64,000 nucleotides of DNA from Distichodus sexfasciatus (lineage: Eukaryota > Chordata > Actinopteri > Characiformes > Distichodontidae): NCBI GenBank assembly GCA_032718565.1, contig JAVGVS010000001.1, forward strand, positions 2,117,896 to 2,181,895. The letters are read 5' to 3'. Shown piece after piece: positions 46,963-58,208 of this stretch. The first letter of the stretch is position 1. Every line of letters begins with the position of its first letter. The notes under the pieces are model-generated. The model had not been told where the DNA came from and did not search any database. It saw nothing but the letters and a program-made list of their open reading frames with translations. Made by a program: the position numbers and the translations under genes.

Positions 46963-47954
46963 TGTATAGTAGTGAGATTGGTTGGTTTTACACTCATGAC
47001 TATATTGGCAAGGCATCAAAAGCTCCAGGAGAACGGCTCGCCCAGAAACATCTGTTGAGATGCCCAGTCCGTCCATCCAGCATCCTTCAAAGCTCCTACA
47101 TGCACAACATGGGGCTCTTTGACTACACACACACTCATACACACCCACACACACACACTCATACACACCCACTGTCTGCTGCCGTCATCCTCGTTATCCT
47201 AACAATACCGGCTCTTGAATTCTCTCACCGCCTTCTCCTGCTTTGTTTTATTCCTCTGACTGCGCTGGCAGGCCTGTGATTGGCACCCACTTGCCTCTAT
47301 GATGACATTTATTTTATTGTCTTATTTATTTGTGCGCAGATCAAGCCGCTTCTGGCAGTAAGCTTTCCACACTGATCAAAACGAGCTTCACAGAGTCCGA
47401 ACCGGGGCTGTGTTTGTTAAAATGAAGGACTGATGCAGGCTGTTAGCGCGGGGCCTGACCTCATGGGGCTAGCTTCTAAGTGGCGGTGGCTACTTACAAA
47501 TACACTGCATGTCGCACGCGGGCGGGCGTGTGTGTGTGTCGCGTGTAAGAGCCGTCTCGCAGGAGGTTACTGTAGTTATGTTATTAGATTTAGGATGGAT
47601 GGATGAGCCTGGAATTGAATTAGTCAACGCAAAGGAGTAAGAAGGATTGCTTTGTCATTTGTAGGGGGTAGAGCTCGTTACTCATGAGCCCAACTATACT
47701 GTCCCAGGCACCAGTTTCATCTCCACTAAAATTAATAAAGATATTACATTTTCTTAATTGTTTTCAGATTCAACATCATTACTCATTTCATTATGTGCTA
47801 ACAAACTACATTTAATTTTTAAGGCCTTCAAATGGGCTTGTCCCCAAAAATCTTCTGATGCACTTCTTGCCATTCATTTGTCATATTTTTTTTTGGCACT
47901 GCCTTTCGTGTCATGAATTTGAGCAGTTATTCTGAAGCTTCTCAGACTTTTTAA

Positions 47955-49975
47955 CTCCTTAAATAACACTGTTAAATAGAGAACTGTTATTTTAAAAGGC
48001 TCAAGAAGGTGCCACTGTGAATAAAAAAGGTGGGAAGTTTTCAACTTTTTGAGAACAACTTGAATTTTCTCTGATGTTCTAAAGTCACAAATTTGTGAGG
48101 ATGAAAAATATGACCCTCCATGGCAAAAGCAGTCGCCTGTTGCAAATTTTCAAAATTGATATTCTTGTGTCCATGAAAGGGTTTAATTCAAACGATACCT
48201 ATATCGAATGTATCGATTTATTATTATGACTGAGATATCAACATTCAGGGAGTCGGGTTTTCCTGTCACCAAGTGAGAAACGGAGAAATCTGCCTTTGAA
48301 GTTGACTATCGACGTAGCACTCACAGACGCTTGGTGCGGTCGCGGTTACGTTTGTATTTACGGTAGCCTACGCTGCATTCACACACACGGATAGTCTACC
48401 TACGTTAGTTAACTGAACTCGAGTATCTAAGATGGATTCGAGAAATATCTTCACGCTTAGTCAACCAGTGGATTTACCGAATATTGAAGTAGAGCTGTCA
48501 AAACAGACACTTTAATATTCTGCCGGAATTGAATTCTCACCTCAAGAAGTCAATGCTTTTAGATGGAAAGGTAAGATTTTCAGTGAAATTTATTCACAAC
48601 AGTACAGTATAGTCTTCCACTGTTTCAAAACATTTGGGGTAAAAACAAAATCCTGCAGTTCTACCCCACGCAACATAACGCCTGCTCGAAACCCTCCGCT
48701 ATGCACAGTTTAATTGGTTTTGCCGTGGAGAGTCACAAATCTGGCTTTTCGCCAATTTACGTGTTAGGTTTAAGATTGTTTCCCGTTAATTTGTGACTTT
48801 TTGTGTGACTTTTTAACTTCTTTATTGCAAATTGATGACTGTATGTCAGTGAATATTTTCTTTCTGGTAATCTTAGAATTTTACCCCGTCCTTCAGCTGC
48901 AGTATTTTTTATATCGACAGTGGCCCTAAAACACTGCTCTTTTCTTCTTTACTGTCTCCTCGCCATTCTCTCATCCTTCTTCTGTTCTGTTCTGTTCTCC
49001 CCATTCTCCCCGCCTCCTTCACCTCTCCTCTCTTCTCCTCTCTCGCCACCTTTCTCCCTTTCTTCTTCCACCCTCCTCTCCTCTGCTCATGATAAAGACA
49101 CTTTTAAATAGAGAATTTTAAAAGACTTAAGAAGCTGCCACTGTAAATTAAAAGAGGCGCAGCATGGTGGGGTAGCGGGGCTCAGAAAAATACCAACATG
49201 GATTAAAATCTCAAACAAGTTTTCTCTGATGCAAATTTATGAGGAAAAATCTGACCTTTTCTAACTTCATAATCCTGGAGAATATCTAGCTTTTTGAAAA
49301 ATGCACAACTTAAGTCTCATAGGGTTTTCTTGTTCATTTGTGACTCGTCTCAGAAATTTTGTCTTCTTTATTGCAATGTCAGTGAATATTTTCTTTCTGG
49401 TGAACTTACTTTAATCTTGGATTAATATTTTTTTAAATGCACAGTGGCCCTAAAACACTGCTCTTCTTCTCTCTCCCATTCTCCCCATTCTTTCATCCAC
49501 CTCCTCCTCTTCTCTCCTATTAATAAAACTCTTAACTTCTTCATCTTAAAAAAGACACTTTTAAATAGAGAACTTTTATTTTAAAAGATTTAAGAAGCTG
49601 CCACTGTAAATTAAAAGAGGGTGGAGAGGGTGGAGAACTATCAGAAACTCTGGGATTACAGCCGCAAATTATTGGAACAGGAAAACCTGAAACGCTCTGG
49701 AGAATTAATATCACCAGAGGACATGACTTTTCTCTGACTCTCCATCTTGGAGAATTCTTGGTTTTGAAAATGACTTTCCTATCTTATTTGTGACTTTTGT
49801 CTCAGAAATGTTAATTTTTTTTTTTTTTGTGTCAGAGTTATGACTTTGCAATGTCAGTGAATGTATAAGCTTTTTTCCTGGTAAATTTTACTTGAATCTT
49901 AGGATTTTACCCCTTCCTTCAGCTGCAAAAAAAATGACAGTGGTCCTTATACACTGTCTTAAACGTGTCAACGTT
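47955..49975 (+). repeat. Tandem triplication, unit about 460-490 bp
   Basis: 'aaatagagaa...taagaagctgccactgtaaa' landmarks occur at 47974, 49106 and 49563, and 'atgtcagtgaatattttctt' to 'cagtggccctaaaacactg' at about 48845, 49378 and 49850. The first interval is 1132 bp because it holds a 633-bp transposon. The third unit ends next to the exon acceptor at 50013. Confidence 0.87.
48108..48740 (-). mobile_element. ~640-bp terminal-inverted-repeat element, copy 2
   Basis: Left end 'tgaccctccatggcaaaagc', right end 'ttttgccgtggagagtcac'. Interior matches copy 1 in inverse orientation over its full length, with scattered substitutions. It sits inside the first unit of the 47955-49975 triplication and is absent from the other two units. 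Confidence 0.87.
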
Positions 49976-50013
49976 TAACTGTGATATTTTCTTTTTCTTT
50001 CTCCGCTCTCCAG

Positions 50014-50452
50014 ATCCCAGGAGGTGTTCCGTGAGGCACAAGGCCTCCCCCGTGGTCCCGCCTCGGGTTCTCCCCCACACACAAAGAGCGCTATGAAAAG
50101 AGCATCATCGGCCACATTTTTGAGAACCGTGATGGGGTCGTCGCCTGCCGACCCAAAGAGCCGCCTCCTGTGAAGGTGAAGCCCATGGTGAGGCCTGTGG
50201 AAGCCTCTTCCTCCTCATCCTCTTCCTCTTCCTCAGGGAGACAGGCCCAGCCACAGGAGAGCGGTGGCGGGGGGCAGGATTGTCGCTCGCTGGGCTCCCC
50301 GCTGCCCCTCGGCCACTCCTCACCACGGGCAAGAACAGGCAGTGGCAGCAGCAGCAGCAGCCCCCTGCTCCGCAACAACCACACCGTCTCACCCCTCGCA
50401 GGTTTGGCCAACAGGAAGGGGGGCCGAAGACTCAAAATCGACCTGAAGAAAG
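50014..50452 (+). CDS. pard3b: pard3b exon, end of PDZ1 and serine-rich linker; two apparent frame changes
   Basis: A 439-nt exon from ctctccag to donor gtgaga. The 5' part continues PDZ1 in frame (SQEVFREA, to 50038). The family continuation A-M-K-S-P-x-V-L-L-x-V-L-P-P-x-N-x-E-x-Y-E-K-S is then split over three frames: KASPVVPPRVLP is read from 50040 in the next frame, and KERYEKSIIGHIFENRDGVV from about 50083 in the third. The third frame stays open to the end, through a 10-serine run, Gly/Ser-rich linker and RRLKIDLKKG, and joins the next exon correctly. Both ends are therefore in proper phase and the break is confined to 50038-50085. Read literally, the 5' frame stops at 50171, after PDZ1. 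Two small indels near CCCCC and CACACA tracts would explain this; sequence error is likelier than a dead gene because all other exons are intact. Confidence 0.88.
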
Positions 50453-50554
50453 GTGAGAGGTACCAAGTCAGGTAGAGCCTCGTCATCTCAGCCATATATC
50501 GAGACAAAATAGGCCAAAATGAGGCAGACAAAATAGCGTCTTTCTGTTATACTG

Positions 50555-51730
50555 TATTCTATCTCTCTCTCACCCCCTCCCTCCCTCTTCCCATCCCTTC
50601 CTTTCGTTCTCTTTCCCTACCTCCTTGTTTCTCCTCCTCCCACTCTCCCTCCCTCCATTTCTCTCTTTACCTCCTTTTTCATTTCTCCTACACCCTCTAT
50701 CTGCCTCTATCTCTCAATCCCTCCCTCTCTTCTTCTTGCCCTCCAACTCTCTATCTCCCTCCCTCCCTCTCTCTATCTCTCCCCACCTTCCTGTCTGTCC
50801 CTCCATCTCTCCCCATCCTTTCCTCTGTCTCTCTTCCCCCCCCTCTGTCTCTTCCCTCTCTTCCTTTCTCTGTCACCCTCCCTCCATCCATCTCTCCACT
50901 CCCCTCTTCTTGCCCTCCTCCTTTCTCATCTCTCCCTCCTCCCTCTCATCTCCCACCTCCCTCCCTCCTCCCCATCTGCCCTATCTCCTCCTCCCTCCAT
51001 CTCCCACCTCCCTCTCCTCCTCATCTCTCCTCCCCCATCTCCCTCCTCCTCTGTCTCCCTCCCTCCCCCATCTCTCCCCCCACCCTCCTCCTCTATCTCT
51101 CCCTGCCTCCCACCTCCCTCCCTCCCTCCCCACATCTCCCACCTCCCTCCCTCCCCTATCTCCTCCCTCCCACATCTCCCTCCCTCCTTATCTCCCACTC
51201 CCTCTCCCTCCTCTATCTCCTCCCTCTGTCTCCTCCTCTCTATCTCCCCCCAATCTCCTCCTCTATCTCTCCCCCGGCCTCCTCCTGACCTCCCTCCTCC
51301 TCCCTCATCTCCCCACCTCCTCTCCCTCCCTCCCCATTCCCTCCTCCCCATCTCCCTCCCTCCCTTATCTCCCCACCTCCCCCTCCTCCCTCTATCTCCC
51401 CCTCCCTGTCTCCCTCCTCCTCTATCTCCCCAATCTCTCTCCCTCATCTCTCCTCGACCTCTCCCCCCTCCCTCTGTCTCCCTCCCTCCCTCTATCTCCC
51501 CCATCTCTCCTCCCTCTATCTCTCCCCCATCTCCCACCTCCCTCTCTCCCTCTATCTCCCACCTTCCCTCGCTCCCTCCCTCTATCTCCCTCCCTACCTC
51601 TATCTCCCTCCCTCCCTCTATCTCCCACCTCCCTACCTCTATCTCTCCATCCCTCTATCTCTCCCCCACATCTCCCACCTCCCTCTCTCCCTCCCTCTAT
51701 CTCCCCCCTCCCTCTATCTCTATCTAGATT
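50555..51730 (+). repeat. Polypyrimidine tract, ~1.2 kb
   Basis: Starts about 100 bp after the splice donor at 50453 and is nearly free of purines on the + strand apart from scattered A in 'tctatctccc'. Units such as ctccctccctctatctccca recur throughout. The 370-codon and reverse Gly/Arg/Glu frames are artefacts of composition. Confidence 0.96.
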
Positions 51731-52544
51731 TTGCTAGCAATATGAGTGATTCATGCACAAACATACTTGTAAATACTGTTCCTGAAGATGACATTAAAAA
51801 ATAACAAAAATAAAATGTCTCTTTGGAGCCAAAATATAAAGAAATCAGGGGTGGCTCCAGACCAGGGGTGGCTCTGTAGGTTGCGAACATATGCCGCCTT
51901 TAACTTTTTGCTCGAAGCAGTTTTTACACGCGCACAGAAGAGTAGCCAGCGTAGCAGCCTTTCCCTCCTCTGATCCCTCCATCCTTCCCTCCCTCCATTC
52001 CTCCCTCTTTCCTTTGTTACTCAGTAGCTCTGCAAGTCTGCAAGCTGAATGGATGAAGCCATAATTTCAGAGCCGCAAAGTCTATTAAGTTCTTATTGAT
52101 CCGGCCATTACTGATGATATGAATTCATTGCAGGAACAGAAAAGTGCTGACCGTAAAGGGCTTGTGCTAAATGACCAACATAAAACACCAGCGCCGCCGC
52201 CGCCGCGCTCGCCACAAGCCGATACACTCGCATACGTGCCAGCCTCCTCCAACACCATCAGGTCGCTGTTAAAGACCGTCATGCTTCCCCCACTCCCACC
52301 CCCCCACCACTTTCCTTTCCTCCAGCTGCTCTCCAACCCGTCCCACTCTCCGTCCATCACTCCTCCTCTCCTTCGCCCTGGCAGGGGATGCGACACGGCT
52401 ACGTCCTCTCTAAAGACGTGCACCGCGGCGGCCCACCGCCTGTCCGCTAATCAGTCATGTTGACGGCGTGGAGGCCCCCGATAAGAGGCGGTGTAGCGCA
52501 GGTCAAGGCATTTTCGGCAGCTTCCACGCATCATATCTCTTGTC

Positions 52545-53475
52545 TAGGGACGCACCGATCCGATATGTGGATCGGATATCGTTCCGATAACCACTCAAAT
52601 AGCTGGATCGGGTATCGGTGGCGTGGAGCCGATCTGTGAATTGTAGGTTTTTCTACGTAATCGTGCAAACTCAATTCGTTCGACATTGGCATTAATTATA
52701 TGGAAATGAAGATGAGCAGAACGACACACTATCACCCTAAAAGCAAATGATACACGATTATACTGTTTCATTTACTTAACACCACCAGCTCTCGCTCGCG
52801 ATCTTCGCCGTGTTTGTTAGCATGTGCGTCTCTCTCAGGAAAGTACGACGTTCACTAAATCGTTCCAGTTCAGTCAAATCTTCCCCTTTATTACAGACCA
52901 GACTCATATTTTAGCTGATAAATAACCAAAATCGCCAGCATTCTACTCACAATACAGACGTTCAAACGAATCTTATGTGGAATGCCGTCATGTCAAAAAT
53001 GAGTCCAAAATGAGTCAATTAATCTGAAAAGCTTTTTTTCATTCTATAGTGTTAGAGATAATAATAAATAATAAATATGCATTATGTGTTATCAAATCAT
53101 TTTATTCTATATCCAGACACATTCCAAATGGATAAAGAAGTCAGTTTTCTTCATAGTGCTAAGCTATAGAATATCTTTACATAATAAAAACTCTCCTCAA
53201 ACACTATAATAAGCTTAAAAACAATGGTATAGACATTCATTCCATTATCCATCATCCATTATCCGAACCACTTAATCCCAACTGCGGTCGTGGGGAATTT
53301 ACAGGCCCAAGGTTGGGAAACAACCCTGGGCAGGCGCCAACACACCACAGGCCGTGGTATAGACAATCGCCCTTAGAGCTGTAAAGGTGGAAAAAATAAG
53401 CCGATCAGCCGATACCCAAATCCCAAGTGTCGGCACCCGTATCGGAACTGAAAAAGTTGGATTGGTGCATCCCTA
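52545..53475. mobile_element. hAT-type non-autonomous element
   Basis: Termini tagggacgcaccgatccgat and its near complement ggattggtgcatcccta. Flanked by ctcttgtc (52537-52544) and ctctcgtc (53476-53483), 7 of 8 identical. Sub-terminal 'gatcggatatcg' and 'gccgatcagccgatac' motifs are typical of fish hAT elements. Contains a SINE fragment; no transposase frame. Confidence 0.88.
53228..53356 (-). repeat. DANA-like SINE, 3' fragment inside a hAT element
   Basis: The reverse strand matches the tail of the DANA-like SINE: '..ccaacacaccac', 'gggaaacaaccctgggcagg' and attcattccatt at the end. It interrupts the 52545-53475 element, so it is younger than that element. Confidence 0.75.
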
Positions 53476-53638
53476 CTCTCGTCCCTCCCTCCTGGCAACA
53501 CAGTCAGAAAAAATGACAAAGAAGCCGGGATCAGACTTCACTTTAACCAGAGGGTTTCTGTGTTACCCTGAACCTGCTAGATAAGGGCGACATTGCGGTT
53601 TGTAGAAAGTGATACATGATTGAAATAAATTGAACTGA

Positions 53639-53745
53639 GGTCCTCTTGATCAAGGTACTGACCCTGCACTCCTGGATGCTGAATATTTGCCCACTGTTCT
53701 TGCATGGATTCAGATGCAGATGTCGCATTATGGTGCACTGTATCC
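53639..53745 (+). repeat. Family A SINE fragment
   Basis: aggtcctcttgatcaaggta to gcagatgtcgcattatggtg and cactgt. Body and part of the tail only. Confidence 0.6.
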
Positions 53746-53800
53746 ACATCGCTTTTAGTTTTTCTTTTAGTATACATGCGTGCACCCGAAAGAGGCTGCA

Positions 53801-54850
53801 AGGGGTGGGCGATACATTTCGAATATACTAGATGTATCTCGGCTTGTTCCACGTGCAATGTAGTAAATGACTATGTTGTGACCATTGAGTACAAATCCTC
53901 ATGTTAATGTTAAACCGACAGCTGTTCAGTCAAATCCCTCCCTTTGTTAGCGGTGTTGAAGTTAATCGCCTAATCGACACATCGCGACGCAGACATGGAC
54001 GTTTCTGCATCGTTGCAGTGGCAGACCATAATCGATCAGGGGTTTCAGTGGGCGGAACGCTGCTCCCTAGTGGTCTGCGGTGGCATTGCAGGTGGTCCCT
54101 TACATGCAATCCTGTTTCACTACCGAAATCACTTTTTAAAATGTGTTTCATTTGAATTATTTTTCAAAACATTTCTCCAGATGATCTGGGCATCTTTATG
54201 AATAATGAATTAAATGCACATTTATTTTTTATTATAAATGCACATTTATTTATTATTATAAATGCAAATAGTAATAGAAAAAGCGCATCAGCATCATAAT
54301 AGAATCAGCATATCCTGCTTAGTCTGAGTGGTGGTCCCTGGAACAGAAGCAGTTGATAAAACTCTGATTTTCTGGCTGCGGGATAAACATTGTAGTTATA
54401 AAGAACATCCTTGTAGTAACTGTAGCTGCCTGTTGTGCAATACATGCCCGATGTGCATGCAGTGTGAAATAATGTAGGAAAAAAATGAGGGATGCATTGA
54501 GATATCGTATCAAATCGAATAGTTGACCCCATAATCATAATCGAATCGAGTCGCGAGACCAGTGAAGGTTTCACACCTTTACCCTTTATTACAAACAAAA
54601 CTCATATTTAAGCTGATAAATAACAACAACCAGCATTCTACTCACAATACAGCTATTAACTTGCTATGTTCAGTGTTAATTCCAGACACACGTCCATCAC
54701 ATTATTCTGACGTGACTCTGAGTCACGCATGGGGGGCTGTGGGAAATGATGTTCTCTCCCAGTATGAGAGAACATATCGATATATATATTTTGTGTATCG
54801 TGATACAGAAAATATTGCGATATTATTTGTAGGCCATATTGCCCAGCCTT
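53801..54850. mobile_element. hAT-like element split by the 53948-54581 insertion
   Basis: Left end aggggtgggcgataca and right end atattgcccagcctt are imperfect inverted repeats of the type common in fish hAT elements. Removing the nested element restores continuity ('gttcagtcaaatcccTccc' to 'tttattacaaac'), matching the interior of the 52545 element. No clean 8-bp duplication was found. Confidence 0.7.
53948..54581 (-). mobile_element. hAT-type element, copy of the 9442 family, complete
   Basis: Begins tagcggtgttgaagttaatc and ends agtgaaggtttcacacctta-like (cacaccttta), the complements of the 9442 element ends. Flanked by ccctttgt (53940-53947) and ccctttat (54582-54589), 7 of 8 identical. 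The homologous unoccupied sequence inside the 52545 element ('cccctttattaca' near 52883) shows the empty site. Confidence 0.88.
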
Positions 54851-55808
54851 TGTCTGTAGTCACCAGCATTGGCAAGCTCAAGGCACTGCGTCTTTTTACA
54901 GACCGCCTGAAACCATGTTTTTGTTGTTAATAAAGTAATATCGTTTTAGGGGTCATCAAAGTTTGGATATTTGTCTAAATACGCAGATGCGGTGTCACAA
55001 CCTTTGTATTCTGTGATTTATTGTTCAATCCTCCTGTTTAAAATCACAAGTACGACTCTCTGTTCTCCATTTTAAACACAGACGAGTGACTATCGAATGT
55101 CTTGAGGTGCTGCTGAAGAAATCCTTGGAAGCAGCACTTTTTACATTTGCCCTTATTGAAAATGTGTTGCTCTGAGCTGGTTGAGTGAAAGTATACAATA
55201 GATTTTGCGCAGCTCGGAGGTGGCAGTGTTGCTTTTTGTATGCTGGAAATAGATCCGGAATCTATTTCTTAACCACTCGAGGTGTCAAGGTTCGTCATTT
55301 GCAAGAGAGAATTCCCTCCCCCCCCTCTCTCTGGCTCTGAATCACCATGAAAGATGTATTCATACGTGAAATTAAACTGTACTGAGGCACTTCTAATCTC
55401 CCTCCTCGACTGAGACGACGCTCTTCGCCCTTCCCTCTCCCAGCAGAACCTCGCTCTCAGGCTCCGAACAGCCTCACGGCAGTGCTGAAGCTTATGCAGC
55501 CTCAGATACTGCAGCCAGTCTGTTCGTCTGCTTCCCCTTTTGCTTCTGTCTGCTTTTATCTGTAGAGCGATCTGTTAGCGGGCTTTTTAATACCGCAGCG
55601 TTACAGACAGTGGCAGTCTGCTGCTCTGTTGGATTAAGGATCAATATAAGACAGATCTGATTAAGCAGTGTGCCTTCAGAATGAGTCTGCTCTTTTCAGG
55701 TTTAAAGAGTCGGTGATGGAATGTGCTCCTTGCGTGGAGCTTCACGTTACTGACTGACTGGATTGAGCTTCTCACTCACTTTTTGTGCTCTGATCTTTAT
55801 GTGGGCAG

Positions 55809-55948
55809 GTCCAGAGGGCTTGGGTTTCACCGTAGTGACCAGAGACGCTTCGGTGCACGGACCAGGCCCTATCCTTGTCAAAAACATCCTGCCCAGGGGA
55901 GCTGCGATTAAAGATGGCCGCCTGCAGTCTGGGGACAGGATCTTAGAG
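55809..55948 (+). CDS. pard3b: pard3b exon, first part of PDZ2
   Basis: A 140-nt exon from acceptor gtgggcag to donor gtgagg. It completes the Gly codon of the previous exon and encodes PEGLGFTVVTRDASVHGPGP then ILVKNILPRGAAIKDGRLQS and GDRILE. GLGF is the canonical PDZ carboxylate-binding loop. VVTRDxSxHGPGPI(F/L)VKNILP is almost identical to human PARD3B (PARD3 has SITSRDVTIGGSAP). In PARD3 the second PDZ domain binds phosphoinositides; whether PARD3B PDZ2 does so is not shown here. Ends in phase 0. Confidence 0.97.
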
Positions 55949-56199
55949 GTGAGGGTGGATGCACACACATACACCTAGGGGGGGGAATCCTCACATTAAA
56001 TGTTAGACATCTTGTACGTCACTTTCGCGTTTCACAGAGCGCTCACTCCCCGCCCATCCAGAAAACGCAGTTGAAAATGAAGCTTGACAGTGGCATCAGC
56101 GAATCAGCCGCCGGACTGGGGCGGGGGCTTAGCATTTATCCACATACCGGAGCCGCACATTGGGGTTCTAATGCTGAACACTTATTGTTCCATCACATT

Positions 56200-56770
56200 A
56201 TTGCGTCGCGGCACAGGGGATTGTGGGAAATGTTGTTCTCTTCCAGAAAGAGAGAATATATCACAATATATATTGTGTATCGCAGTATAGCTTAAAAATA
56301 TCGCAATATTATTTCTAGGCTGTATCGCCCAGGCCTACGTCCCAGTTCAGTCAAGTCTTCCCAAAAACAACCAGCGTTCTACTCACAGTACAGACATTCA
56401 CTTAAAATCTATTTCTTCCCAACACTTGTCCACTGCGCTATTGTCCACTGCGGCTCTCATATGGAACGTCCCAATGGCAAAAATCTACTTCTCTCCCAGA
56501 AATGAGTCAAAAATGAGTAATAGGCCAAAATGAGTCCAAATGCTCAAAAATTTCCAAAACTTCAGTATTTCTTCATTTTCCATTAATTAGAAAATATTTT
56601 TACATCCTACAATGTTAGAGAGTTAAAAGTAATGTATTTATCGAATAATTTTATTCTATATCCAGATGGATTCCAAAGGATTAAAAAGTGTTTCCACCTG
56701 GCACTAACCTTATTAATCTTCATAGCACTGAGCCATAGAATGTCTCTGCGTAATAACAGCTCTGAATATG
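56200..56770. mobile_element. hAT-like element fragments
   Basis: 56200-56337 resembles the right end of the 53801 element (ttgtgggaaatg...atcgcaatattattt...tatcgcccag). 56338-56770 resembles the interior of the 52545 element (cagttcagtcaagtcttccc, agcgttctactcacagtaca, ttttattctatatccagatg). The parts are probably one rearranged or two adjoining decayed copies. Confidence 0.65.
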
Positions 56771-57174
56771 AATGTGTTTATGTTCACAGTCTTGTGCAGA
56801 CATCATTTTGGGAAAAATAAAATGGTTGCTTGTTTGGTCGCACTAAAAAACTACTCAAGAATTGATAAGAGGATTGAAAAGGAATCTCATCAAATTCCCA
56901 CCACTACTCACACCAGTTATTTAGTTGGTTATGCACTTTTATTATGGTGAACGTGCCACTTGCATTATTAATGTAATGTGATTAATATTTTAACACTTAA
57001 ATGGTGGTTAAATAAATGTAAAAATTAATAGTACTATAAGGATTTTATTGCTTATGACGTTCTGAGAATGTGTACGTAATCTCTCTCTTTCTCTGTGTCT
57101 GCGTGCCTATGTGGGTGCATCCGTGTGTTTGTGTTTACATCTGCGTATTGATCGATTTGTGTGTGTACGCGTGT

Positions 57175-57250
57175 CTGTTTCTGTGTGTGTCTCTTTGTGT
57201 GTGTGTGTGTGTGCGTGCGTGCGCGTGTGTGTGTGTTCATGTGTGTGTAC
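57175..57250. repeat. GT microsatellite upstream of exon
   Basis: gtgtgtgtgtgtgtgcgtgc and variants, within about 45 bp of the acceptor at 57293. Confidence 0.88.
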
Positions 57251-57293
57251 GTGTGCCTGGATGTGCCTGTGTGTTTGTGATTGTGTGTACCAG

Positions 57294-57422
57294 GTGAACG
57301 GAGTGGACATTACGGGCCGGTCGCAGGAGGAGCTGGTGTCGATGCTGCGCAGCACTAAGCAAGGCGACTGCGTGTGTCTGGTTGTAGCGCGGCAGGACGA
57401 CATGTTCCTGCCTCGAGAGCTG
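57294..57422 (+). CDS. pard3b: pard3b exon, second part of PDZ2
   Basis: A 129-nt, phase 0-0 exon from tgtaccag to donor gtaaga. Encodes VNGVDITGRSQEELVSMLRS then TKQGDCVCLVVARQDDMFLP and REL. It carries PDZ2 helix B (QEELVSMLRSTKQG) and its last strand, and matches human PARD3B (TGRTQEELVAMLRSTKQGE...ARQ). A GT-rich microsatellite sits directly upstream (about 57180-57250), which may crowd the branch-point region. The next expected exon, opening PDZ3 (LTFEIPLNDSGSAGLG-like), was not found in the remaining 6.6 kb. Confidence 0.97.
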
Positions 57423-58017
57423 GTAAGACACTTCCCTGTGTAACTTCACCTTTTCCTGCTAGTGCCTCACCCCTCCATCGCTCCATCCTCTTCCATCCAT
57501 TTCCATCTTTCACTACTAATAAACCCATTTCCTAGAACTCCAACCATTGTGCTGGTCTTTCTTTTCCCCTCCTCTCTGCAAAACACACCCACACACTGAC
57601 CATAGCCTGTAGGATTGTCTGTGAGTGTGGCTCTGTGCTGGCAAGGTTGCTTGTAGACGGAGGCTTTGGGCCCCTCACACGGCTCACCGCCGTTCACACG
57701 AGACCTCTTGCTTTTGGCCAGCAGCATGGAGAACACCCAAGACCCCCATCTCCTTACTTTCACCTCCAGACGTTAAACTTTACATTCAGACTCCAAACTT
57801 GCTCTGATACTTTCATTAAAGACTTCAGCAGGAGCTCCCTCCCTAAAGTCTCGCCATGTTGGTGTCGGTACGGACCTCCGTTTGTGTCTTACTGTGTAAG
57901 TTTTGTGTTTGAACTCAGCGCTGTTTCAGCACTGATTTAGGTTTTTAACCCTGAAATGGCCCACACTGTCCGTGTATTCAGTCTCTGACTGGTTCAGCTT
58001 ATTAATTAATCAGGGGT

Positions 58018-58193
58018 GGTGCTGGCGCGGTGGTCTAAGTGACTGAAACCCTGTGTTGTTTTGAATCCAGAGAGCCACTGTTGTGCCCCTGAGCAAGGCT
58101 TGCAGCTTCAAGTCGCTCCAGGCAGACTGTTCTTGTAACTAGGACATGGAAGTCGTTCTGGATAAGAGTGTCTTCTAAATGCTGTAACTGTCT
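58018..58193 (+). repeat. Family B SINE
   Basis: gtgctggcgcggtggtctaa head, cccctgagcaaggcttgcag, tail gtgtcttctaaatgctgtaa. It ends just before the minisatellite-filled element. Confidence 0.87.
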
Positions 58194-58208
58194 GTGTAGG
58201 TTCTTAGC

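Larger units (their letters stand above)
46455..50013 (+). other. pard3b intron, 3.6 kb
   Basis: Opens with a CA repeat and a CT-rich tract. 46975-47950 is largely unremarkable. 47955-49975 is a local triplication with a DNA transposon in its first unit (separate entries). The third unit ends about 40 bp before the acceptor at 50013, so part of it may serve as the pyrimidine tract and branch-point region of that exon. Confidence 0.65.
50453..55808 (+). other. pard3b intron, 5.4 kb
   Basis: Starts with a polypyrimidine tract of about 1.2 kb, followed by 51740-52540 with no recognisable feature apart from a small ccgccgccgc run near 52196. From 52545 to 54850 it is a nest of hAT-type elements (separate entries). 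54850-55800 shows nothing identifiable. Confidence 0.65.
55949..57293 (+). other. pard3b intron, 1.3 kb
   Basis: Contains the 3' end of a hAT-like element (about 56200-56337, ending 'ctgtatcgcccaggccta') and a segment at 56338-56770 homologous to the interior of the 52545-53475 element. The last 120 bp before the acceptor are gtgtgt-rich. Confidence 0.65.

Noticed and set aside
50625..51737. 370-codon frame after the PDZ1-ending exon
   Set aside because: Same artefact in the 1.2-kb pyrimidine tract; intronic by position after a good splice donor.
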